DNA of 11,561 nt from Bacillota bacterium (GTDB lineage Bacteria; Bacillota; Clostridia; Christensenellales; Aristaeellaceae), in contig JAEZLW010000079.1 in the NCBI GenBank assembly GCA_023415145.1, positions 1 to 11,561 of the forward strand, written 5' to 3'. This document shows, in pieces, positions 6,414 through 11,561 of the stretch. The notes under the pieces were generated by a model. It was not told the origin of the DNA. It made no database searches and was given only the letters and a program-made list of their open reading frames with translations. Both the position numbers and the translations under genes were made by a program. Numbering within the stretch: the stretch's first letter is position 1; each line of letters starts with the position of its first letter.

Positions 6414-7847
6414 TTACCCTTCCTGCCCGGCCACCTGCGCATTGGCTTGAGGATCGGACACGATGTTCCGTATCCAAACGCCCTTTTTCACCAGAATCAG
6501 CCCAATGGTGCTTTTCACGATTTCAACGGCTTGGCAGATGGGGAACAACATCATGATGGGAAGGTCCGTTTTGTAGACCAGCAGCAGCGCGAAGGGAATG
6601 TGTATCACCCAGGAGTACACGCTGTCAAACAAAAACGTGATGATGACCGAACCGCCGGAGCGCAGCGTAAAGTAGCAGCTATGGGCAATGGCATTGATGG
6701 GCATGACGCACGCAGCCGTCAGGATAAAGCGGGCCGCCAGCATTTTCGCACCTTCGTCCGTATTGTAAAGGTTCAGGAACAAGGGCGAAAATATCACCAT
6801 CACCCCGCCGATAACAATGCAGGAGAAAACGCTGAAGCCCATCAGCTTCCATACGTCCCCCCTGGCGCGCTCCATTTCGTTTGCGCCCAGCGCCTGACCG
6901 ACCATGACCGCCACCGCGTTGCCCATGGAAAGGAAGACGACATTGAACATGTTGCTGATGGTGCTGGCGATATTCAGCCCGGCCAGAACCATCAGCCCAC
7001 GGACAGAATAGATCTGCATCAACGTCGCTATCCCCAGCGACCATAACGCTTCATTCACCAAAAGGGGCATGCCTTTTTTCATGACGGAGCCCAGAAGCTT
7101 GGCGGGAACACGCAGCGTACGGTAAGCACCGCGCAGGAATGAAAAGCGCCGGCTGCGGTGTACGCCGATCATGACAATTGACATCTCCACAAACCGGGAA
7201 AACACCGTAGCAATGGCCGCACCCATGACCCCCAGGGCAGGAAAGCCCAGGTTGCCAAAGATCAGCAGCCAGTTTCCCAAAAGATTGGTAAGCACCGCGG
7301 CAATGCCAGCCTTCATGGGCAGCATCGTTTCTCCCGCCTCGCGCAGGGTGCCGGAATAACTGTGCGTCAGCGCAAAGGGCAAAAGTCCTATCAGCATGAT
7401 GCCAAGATAGTCCCTGCCGCTTGCAAGCATCGCCTCCGCCGAATGAGCGTCGCCTTCGCCGGTCAGATAATTTGCAATCAAACGTTCTCCAAAGCCAATG
7501 AAAACAATAAGCGAAACAACGACGATGGCGGCGGATATCCATAGCTTGATGCGGAAGGTGTTGCGCAACCCTTCCATATCCCCCGCACCGTAGTATTGAG
7601 CGCCGAAAATGCCGGGGCCGGCAAGCCCGCCGAAGACACACAGCATGAATACAAACATGAGCTGGTTTGCAACGGCAACACCCGCCAATTGTGCCGTACC
7701 GACCTGCCCGACCATGATATTGTCCAAAAGGTTCACAAAGTTGGATACGCTGCTTTGGATGATGATGGGTACAATGATGCGGAATACTGTCCGGTAGAAA
7801 GCGCGGTCGCCGATAAATGTCCGTTTGAATTTGGCCATGGATTGCAC
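6414..7847 (-). CDS. MATE-family efflux transporter
   Basis: This multidrug and toxic compound exporter has about 12 membrane segments and uses Na+ or H+ exchange. It is 477 residues long from the start chosen here, typical for the family. Two homologous halves are visible. The first holds NFVNLLDNIMVGQ and GIFGAQYYGAGD; the second holds VNEALWSLG and MVGQALGANEMERAR. The substrate is unknown. I prefer a GTG start at 7847 because AGGAGG (7861-7856) lies 8 bases upstream of it. The ATG three codons later is 17 bases from that site. An in-frame ATG at 7892 would sit on the predicted -10 box, upstream of the likely transcript start. No regulator gene is adjacent. Confidence 0.92.
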   Translation of the reverse strand: MQSMAKFKRTFIGDRAFYRTVFRIIVPIIIQSSVSNFVNLLDNIMVGQVGTAQLAGVAVANQLMFVFMLCVFGGLAGPGIFGAQYYGAGDMEGLRNTFRIKLWISAAIVVVSLIVFIGFGERLIANYLTGEGDAHSAEAMLASGRDYLGIMLIGLLPFALTHSYSGTLREAGETMLPMKAGIAAVLTNLLGNWLLIFGNLGFPALGVMGAAIATVFSRFVEMSIVMIGVHRSRRFSFLRGAYRTLRVPAKLLGSVMKKGMPLLVNEALWSLGIATLMQIYSVRGLMVLAGLNIASTISNMFNVVFLSMGNAVAVMVGQALGANEMERARGDVWKLMGFSVFSCIVIGGVMVIFSPLFLNLYNTDEGAKMLAARFILTAACVMPINAIAHSCYFTLRSGGSVIITFLFDSVYSWVIHIPFALLLVYKTDLPIMMLFPICQAVEIVKSTIGLILVKKGVWIRNIVSDPQANAQVAGQEG

Positions 7848-7890
7848 TTGATTATCCTCCTGCACTGGGACATTCCGCCCAGGAAAAATC

Positions 7891-7899
7891 ATTATACCA
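7891..7899 (-). promoter_or_regulatory. Extended -10 promoter of the MATE gene
   Basis: On the minus strand the motif is TGGTATAAT, a consensus TATAAT with the TGn extension. No good -35 is seen at 16-18 bases. Transcription would start near 7884, about 37 bases before the GTG at 7847. A short inverted repeat ATCAT-N6-ATGAT (7888-7903) surrounds the -10 and could be an operator, though 5-bp arms are weak evidence. Confidence 0.6.
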
Positions 7900-7971
7900 T
7901 GATACAGGCAAATAGTGTACCTCCCACATGATGGAAAATATCAATGGGCTGGCCGGCATCCCCTCCTATAT

Positions 7972-8010
7972 AAGCAGGCCTGCTCTGGAAAAAAGAGCAG
8001 GCCTGCTTTT
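7972..8010. terminator. Perfect 15-bp-arm hairpin, probable terminator between argS and the MATE gene
   Basis: AAGCAGGCCTGCTCT (7972-7986) pairs fully with AGAGCAGGCCTGCTT (7994-8008) around the loop GGAAAAA. Four T residues (8007-8010) finish the plus-strand side; the minus-strand side continues TTATATAG. Each arm also contains the self-complementary 12-mer AGCAGGCCTGCT. No plus-strand gene lies upstream, so it most likely serves the minus-strand argS transcript, or blocks transcription entering the MATE gene. Confidence 0.55.
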
Positions 8011-8050
8011 CATAATGAATTGGGGATTCCAAAGGGGCTTTCCCGTCTGC

Positions 8051-8145
8051 CTCAATCGTCGCACTGCTCACTGCCGTTCGCAACCCCGGCGGCTCAATCG
8101 TCGCACTGCTCACTGTTCGCAACCCCGGCGGCTCAATCGTCGCAC
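8051..8145. repeat. Tandem repeat of about 40 bp, two full copies plus a partial one
   Basis: Copy one (8051-8092, 42 bp) and copy two (8093-8131, 39 bp) are identical except for a 3-base CCG missing in copy two. Both begin CTCAATCGTCGCACTGCTC and end ACCCCGGCGG. A third copy starts at 8132 and matches for 14 bases before diverging. Confidence 0.9.
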
Positions 8146-8424
8146 CGCTTCGCTACCGCTTGCGCTGCTCGTTTCGCTCGCTTCCTCCGCTTCGCTTCAT
8201 CCGCCACTGGCAGCGCTCAGCTTCAGAACCCGTTTTGCCAGCCTCCTCCGCCTCGCTTCATCCCCCACAGGCGGTGCTTCGGCTACGGAGCCTTCATTTG
8301 AAATCGTCTCACCCGGCTTTGCCGACGCCATAGCCCTGCCCCCGCCAGTGGCGGAAATGGGCAGGGTGGAGGCGGGAAGCGAAACGAGCCATGCGAGCGG
8401 TAGCGAAGAAGGGTGACGATTGAG
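8132..8424. repeat. Long imperfect inverted repeat, possible MITE-like element
   Basis: The left arm starts CTCAATCGTC (8132-8141) and the right arm ends GACGATTGAG (8415-8424), its exact reverse complement. By eye, 40 of the first 50 positions of the arms match. Further in, CCGCCACTGGC (8201-8211) is matched exactly by GCCAGTGGCGG (8344-8354). The arms are thus about 80 bp with a loop of about 132 bases. I saw no target-site duplication and no transposase. Confidence 0.75.
8184..8278. repeat. Direct repeat pair of 34 bp inside the inverted-repeat element
   Basis: 8184-8217 and 8245-8278 agree at 29 of 34 positions. Both start CCTCCGC and contain TCGCTTCATCC, and both end in GCT. They lie 27 bases apart, the first in the left arm and the second in the loop of the long inverted repeat. 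Confidence 0.7.
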
Positions 8425-8443
8425 CTTCCGGACCGCGCGGGGC

Positions 8444-8512
8444 GCTTGCGTAGCAAGCATTCCTTACACGATTTTCTGGCCGCAAAGCCATCGGCTTTGC
8501 AAGAAAAACGTG
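8444..8512. repeat. Two hairpins 3' of argS
   Basis: The first is GCTTGC-GTA-GCAAGC (8444-8458). The second is a longer imperfect hairpin at 8467-8512. Its core GCAAAGCC-ATC-GGCTTTGC (8482-8500) is perfect, and its outer segments TTTTCT/AGAAAA and CACG/CGTG pair around a small internal loop and a mismatch. They may be part of the repeat element or of the argS 3' untranslated region. Confidence 0.6.
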
Positions 8513-8517
8513 CAAAC

Positions 8518-8545
8518 TCGAGAAAATGACTTGTCATTTTCTCGA
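8518..8545 (-). terminator. Perfect hairpin just after the argS stop, weak terminator candidate
   Basis: TCGAGAAAATGAC (8518-8530) and GTCATTTTCTCGA (8533-8545) form a 13-bp perfect inverted repeat with only two bases between. The argS stop lies four bases away. On the minus strand the stem is followed by GTTTGCACGTTTTTC, so the T run is delayed, and it may act as a transcript stabiliser instead. Confidence 0.45.
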
Positions 8546-8548
8546 AAG

Positions 8549-10267
8549 TTACATTCTTTCAGGTGCTTCCATGCCAATCAGATACAGCCCCTGCTTCACC
8601 ACATTTTTAACGGCTTCCGTCAGCTTGACCCGTGCCGCGGCCAGGCCATCGCCGTCATCCAGGATGCGATGCTCGTAATAGAACTTGTTGTAGGCCTGGC
8701 ACAGGTCCGTCACCGCCCTGGTGAGGATGGAAGGCTCATAGCGCAGCGCGGCCTCCGCCACCGCCTCCGGGAAGCGGGACAATTGGCGCAGTATCTCCTG
8801 GGCCTCGTCGTCAACAAGCGCGGCAAAGTCCGCCTCCGGCAGGGAAACCTCCTGCGCCTTGCGCAGCAGCGAGCAGCAGCGGGCATGGGTGTACTGCACA
8901 TACGGCCCCGTTTCCCCGTCAAAGTTCAGCGCCCTGTCCCACCAGAAATCGATGTCCTTGATGCGGTTGTTTTGAAGATCGGCGTAAATCACCGCGCCGA
9001 TGCCCACCTGCCGGGCCACCTCCTGTTTGTTTAAAAGGTGCGGGCTCTTCTCCTCGATGATGGACATGGCCTTTTCCTGGGCCCGCGCAAGCAGGTCTTC
9101 CAGGTAGACCACATGGCCTTTGCGGGTGGCCAATGTCTGCCCTTCATAGGAGATAATGCCAAAGGCCACGTGCTGCAAATTCTTGGCCCAGGGGTACCCC
9201 ATCAGTTCCACCACCTTCATCCACTGACGAAAGTGCAGGTCCTGCTGATAGGCCACCACGTACAGGCATTTGTCAAAGTGGTAGGTGTCCTGGCGATACA
9301 GCGCCGCCGCAATATCCCTTGTGGCATACAGCGTGGCGCCATCCTTTTTCAGGATCAGGCAGGGAGGCATTTTGTATTCCTCTAAATCCACAATGGACGC
9401 CCCGTCGCTGATGGTGAGCAGGCTCTTTTCTTTCAGTTCATTTACTACCCGATCCATCTTGTCGTTGTAAAAGCTTTCACCGGCATAGCTGTCAAAGGAA
9501 ACGCCCAACAGGTCATACACCTTTTGCGTATCCCGCATTGTCAAATCCTTGAACCAGTTGAAAATCGAAAGGGCTTCCTCCTGCCCGTCTTCGATGGCCT
9601 TGAACCAGGCCCGGCCCTCATCTTCCAGAGATGGGTCCAGTTCAGCCTCCTCGTGGAAGCGGACATACAAGTCGACAAGGGCCTGCACGCCCCCCTGCTC
9701 CACCGCTTCCTTGGTGCCCCAATGCTTGTAGGCTGCAATCATTTTGCCAAACTGGGTGCCCCAGTCGCCCAGATGGTTGATGCCCACGGTGGTATAACCC
9801 AGAAAATCAAAAATCCGTTTCAAACTGTGGCCGATCATGGTGGTGCTCAGGTGGCCGATGTGAAAGCGCTTGGCAATGTTGATGGAGGAATAGTCCAGGC
9901 AGATGGTCTTGCCCGCACCTTCGTTTGAAGCGCCCCATTTTTCCCCGGCATCAAGGACCGCCTGCAGCGTTTCCCTGGCAAAGTTCTCCCGGTTCAGGAA
10001 GAAGTTCAGATACCCGCCCACGCAGTTTACCCGCACCACCTGCGGCGCATCGATGGCGTTTTGCAGCCGGGAGGCAATCATGGGCGGCGCGGCCCGTAAT
10101 GCCTTGGCCAGGCGGAAGCAGGGAAAGGCATAATCGCCCATTTCCCGCTCCGGGGGAATTTCCAAAAATCCGGCGATCTCCTCCCGCCCGGGCAGGCTTT
10201 CCATTCCGGGCCAGGCGGTGTTCAAACCGGTCTCAATCAATGCAGCGATGCGGGCTTTCATATCCAT
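8549..10267 (-). CDS. argS: Arginyl-tRNA synthetase
   Basis: This class I cytoplasmic enzyme charges tRNA-Arg with arginine using ATP. It is 572 residues long, normal for bacterial ArgRS. It has an N-terminal tRNA D-loop recognition domain (about 1-85). The catalytic core has the HIGH motif at 136-139 in the context NIAKRFHIGHLSTT, then GINHLGDWGTQFGK. The degenerate KMSKS counterpart is TRKG at about 381-384, followed by VVYLEDLL. ETGPYVQYTHAR (about 452-463) opens the DALR anticodon-binding domain, and the protein ends GMEAPERM as in relatives. The ATG at 10267 has AAGGAG (10281-10276) 8 bases upstream. An in-frame ATG at 10336 lies upstream of the candidate promoter and lacks a ribosome binding site. 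The gene is divergent from tex. Confidence 0.97.
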   Translation of the reverse strand: MDMKARIAALIETGLNTAWPGMESLPGREEIAGFLEIPPEREMGDYAFPCFRLAKALRAAPPMIASRLQNAIDAPQVVRVNCVGGYLNFFLNRENFARETLQAVLDAGEKWGASNEGAGKTICLDYSSINIAKRFHIGHLSTTMIGHSLKRIFDFLGYTTVGINHLGDWGTQFGKMIAAYKHWGTKEAVEQGGVQALVDLYVRFHEEAELDPSLEDEGRAWFKAIEDGQEEALSIFNWFKDLTMRDTQKVYDLLGVSFDSYAGESFYNDKMDRVVNELKEKSLLTISDGASIVDLEEYKMPPCLILKKDGATLYATRDIAAALYRQDTYHFDKCLYVVAYQQDLHFRQWMKVVELMGYPWAKNLQHVAFGIISYEGQTLATRKGHVVYLEDLLARAQEKAMSIIEEKSPHLLNKQEVARQVGIGAVIYADLQNNRIKDIDFWWDRALNFDGETGPYVQYTHARCCSLLRKAQEVSLPEADFAALVDDEAQEILRQLSRFPEAVAEAALRYEPSILTRAVTDLCQAYNKFYYEHRILDDGDGLAAARVKLTEAVKNVVKQGLYLIGMEAPERM

Positions 10268-10295
10268 GGGCCATTCTCCTTTGGGCACTGGAAAT

Positions 10296-10323
10296 ATTGT
10301 ACGGTCTATCTTACCATAGGGAA
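10296..10323 (-). promoter_or_regulatory. Candidate argS promoter
   Basis: On the minus strand, TACAAT (10301-10296) matches the -10 consensus at 5 of 6 positions. A weak -35 TTCCCT (10323-10318) lies 16 bases upstream. It would start transcription about 20 bases before the argS ATG. No T-box is visible in so short a leader. Confidence 0.4.
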
Positions 10324-10357
10324 GAGTCCAGCGCAACGGATTTGAGGCGTAAGCTTT

Positions 10358-10396
10358 GCGGGAAGGGGACTTTTTGAAAAAAATTCCCCTTCCCGC
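10358..10396. repeat. Strong hairpin in the argS/tex divergent region
   Basis: GCGGGAAGGGGA (10358-10369) pairs perfectly with TCCCCTTCCCGC (10385-10396). Between them five T-A pairs can extend the stem past one C-T mismatch, leaving a GAA loop. No T run follows on either strand, so it is not a standard terminator. It lies upstream of both predicted promoters, so neither transcript should contain it. The rest of 10397-10486 is AT-richer and shows nothing else that I can name. Confidence 0.65.
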
Positions 10397-10486
10397 ACCC
10401 TTCCCTGAAAAACTATCATTGGGAAGTGATGACCCGGCAACTTATCATCAAAAACTAAAGCATGCAAACCCAAAATGGAATAGGAC

Positions 10487-10516
10487 TTGAAATTTCCCGC
10501 ATTTTCAGTCTACAAT
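10487..10516 (+). promoter_or_regulatory. Sigma-A-type promoter of tex
   Basis: TTGAAA (10487-10492; 5 of 6 to consensus) and TACAAT (10511-10516; 5 of 6) are 18 bases apart. Transcription would begin near 10523, giving a leader of about 70 bases. AAGGGTA (10518-10524) and TACCCTT (10546-10552) form an inverted repeat at the start of this leader. Confidence 0.65.
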
Positions 10517-10529
10517 AAAGGGTAGCCTT

Positions 10530-10595
10530 ATGAGCAGAGGAGTTTTACCCTTCTTTGAGCCCTGGAGCAGCGAAAGGAATGAAGGATTCAAATGA
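10530..10595 (+). promoter_or_regulatory. Possible 21-codon leader ORF overlapping the tex start
   Basis: ATG at 10530 opens a 21-residue frame (MSRGVLPFFEPWSSERNEGF plus K) that stops at TGA 10593-10595. It overlaps the tex ATG (10592-10594) as ATGA, the classic arrangement for translational coupling. An AAAGGG lies 7 bases before it, but that may fall at or upstream of the transcription start, so translation is doubtful. Confidence 0.22.
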
Positions 10596-11561
10596 CATTC
10601 GCAAACACGTTGTCCACGGAATTTCATATCCAGCCCTGGCAGGCGGAAGCGGTGATCCGCCTGCTGGACGAAGGAAATACATTGCCCTTTATCGCCCGCT
10701 ACCGCAAGGAGCAGCACGGAGAATTGAACGACCAGGTTCTGCGTGATATTTCCCTTCGCCTGGAGCAGCTTCGCACACTGCAAAAGCGGCGGGAGGAAAT
10801 ACTCTCCTCCCTGGAAAAGCAGGGCGTTTTGACGGAGGAACTGCAAAAGGCAGTAAGCGATGCGCAAACCGCTGGCGCTCTGGAGGACATCTACCGCCCC
10901 TACCGCCCCAAGCGCCGCACCAGGGCAACCATCGCCAGGGAGCGGGGCCTGGAGCCGCTTGCCAATATCCTGCTGATGCAGTCCGCCAAGTCCGGCAATG
11001 CCGAGGATCTGGCAGCGCCTTATGTGTCGGAAGAAAAGGGCGTACCCGACACGGAAGCAGCGCTGAATGGCGCCATGGACATCCTGGCGGAGGATTTTTC
11101 CAACGATGCCGCCATTCGCACCCGCCTGAAGGAACTTTATCAGCGCACCTGTAAGGTTATGGTGAAGGCTGCCAAGGAAGAAGACTCCGTGTACCGTATG
11201 TACTACGACCATCAGGAACTGATGCGATTGATGCCCTCCCACCGTGTGCTGGCCATGAACCGTGGCGAGGCGGAAGGATTTTTGAAGGTTTCCCTGGCGG
11301 TGGAGGAGATTGATGCCATAAAGGAAGTGGCCCGGCCCTACGTGCGGCACGGCAGCATTACGACCCAGTACGTACAGTTGGCGGCGGAGGACAGCTACCG
11401 GCGGCTGATCGCCCCCTCGCTGGAGAACGAGCTTCGCGGCGATTTAACCGACCGTGCCCAGGAGTCCGCCGTGAAGGTATTCGCCCAGAATTTGAAGCCC
11501 CTGTTGATGCAGCCACCCGTCCGGGGCAAAGCTGCCATCGGGCTGGACCCTGGCATCCGTA
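10592..11561 (+). CDS. tex: Tex-family RNA-binding transcription accessory protein (3' end outside window)
   Basis: This is a cytoplasmic nucleic-acid-binding protein linked to transcription and RNA metabolism. The first 323 codons are visible, about 45 percent of a usual 700-780-residue protein; the frame is open to the edge. Tex signatures seen in order are PFIARYRKEQHGELND (residues about 34-49), EDIYRPYRPKRRTRATIARERGLEPLA (about 101-127, given here as the conserved core), VLAMNRGEAEG (about 220-230), and LKPLLMQPP followed by AAIGLDPGIR at the edge. The last of these opens the YqgF/RNase H-like domain. The helix-hairpin-helix and S1 domains must lie beyond the window. The ATG at 10592 follows an in-frame TGA at 10580-10582, and GAAGGA stands 5 bases upstream. 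A good promoter lies at 10487-10516. Confidence 0.94.
   Translation, partial: MTFANTLSTEFHIQPWQAEAVIRLLDEGNTLPFIARYRKEQHGELNDQVLRDISLRLEQLRTLQKRREEILSSLEKQGVLTEELQKAVSDAQTAGALEDIYRPYRPKRRTRATIARERGLEPLANILLMQSAKSGNAEDLAAPYVSEEKGVPDTEAALNGAMDILAEDFSNDAAIRTRLKELYQRTCKVMVKAAKEEDSVYRMYYDHQELMRLMPSHRVLAMNRGEAEGFLKVSLAVEEIDAIKEVARPYVRHGSITTQYVQLAAEDSYRRLIAPSLENELRGDLTDRAQESAVKVFAQNLKPLLMQPPVRGKAAIGLDPGIR

Larger units (their letters stand above)
8011..8548. other. Gene-free, repeat-rich intergenic region
   Basis: Downstream of argS and upstream of the MATE promoter I see no believable protein gene. Open frames here translate into low-complexity Arg/Ser/Ala/Leu-rich text produced by the repeats, without ribosome binding sites. 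The stretch contains 2.3 tandem copies of a unit of about 40 bp (8051-8145), an 80-bp-arm imperfect inverted repeat (8132-8424), a direct repeat pair (8184-8217 and 8245-8278), and three hairpins (8444-8545). Its composition (many TTCGCT and CCGC words) is unlike the neighbouring genes. Confidence 0.7.

Noticed and set aside
8051..8145. CRISPR array
   Set aside because: Units are directly adjacent with no spacers, only 2.3 copies exist and no cas gene is nearby.
7928..8416. A 162-codon plus-strand open frame, and minus-strand frames at 8197-8537, in the gap between MATE and argS
   Set aside because: The frames are made of repeat units (LNRRTAHC recurs), have low-complexity composition, match no family I know and lack ribosome binding sites. 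They are best read as translations of a repeat element.
10505..11350. A 281-codon minus-strand open frame at the right edge
   Set aside because: It lies opposite tex, whose plus-strand frame carries unmistakable Tex motifs and runs to the window edge.
1..11561. tRNA, rRNA, insertion sequence with transposase, prophage or defence genes
   Set aside because: I searched by eye on both strands and found no tRNA-like TTCGA arm context, no transposase motif and no phage or defence protein family.

Overview
The window is an ordinary chromosomal stretch of a low-to-mid GC, probably anaerobic Gram-positive bacterium, most likely a member of the Clostridia. The evidence is the Firmicutes-type arginyl-tRNA synthetase (HIGH followed by LSTT), a membrane pyrophosphatase, an M42 peptidase, a MATE exporter, strong GGAGG-type ribosome binding sites before nearly every gene, and clean intrinsic terminators. 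The taxonomic placement is inference. I see no phage, plasmid, CRISPR, tRNA or rRNA signal.

Layout from left to right. (1) Positions 1-1782 (+): a membrane-bound proton-pumping pyrophosphatase (hppA), cut at its 5' end by the window and closed by a strong hairpin terminator that also separates it from the convergent gene. (2) Three minus-strand genes: a GtrA-family membrane protein (5174-4686), a GidA/TrmFO-like FAD oxidoreductase with a cysteine cluster (4523-3261), and an ArsB/NhaD/SLC13-type ion permease (3143-1878). They look like an operon at first sight, but terminator-like hairpins lie between them. One of these ends only 13 bases before the Shine-Dalgarno of the oxidoreductase, which suggests attenuation. 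(3) A compact divergent promoter region (5186-5300) with two inverted repeats, shared by gtrA and the M42 aminopeptidase (5301-6329, +). (4) A convergent terminator, then a MATE exporter (7847-6414, -), which probably starts at a GTG. (5) About 650 bases without a gene (7897-8548), holding a 15-bp-arm hairpin, short tandem repeats, a long imperfect inverted repeat and further hairpins. This looks like a repeat or MITE-like insertion between MATE and argS. (6) argS (10267-8549, -). (7) A divergent intergenic region with a large hairpin and a good sigma-A-type promoter. It leads into tex, the S1/YqgF-type RNA-binding transcription accessory protein, from 10592 to the right edge where it is cut.

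The genes are mostly independent housekeeping or accessory functions: energy conservation from PPi, ion and drug transport, peptide turnover, translation and transcription. They do not form an obvious new system. The points most worth a second look are the attenuator-like leader and cysteine cluster of the FAD oxidoreductase, the double dyad in the gtrA/M42 divergent promoter, and the mosaic repeat region next to argS.
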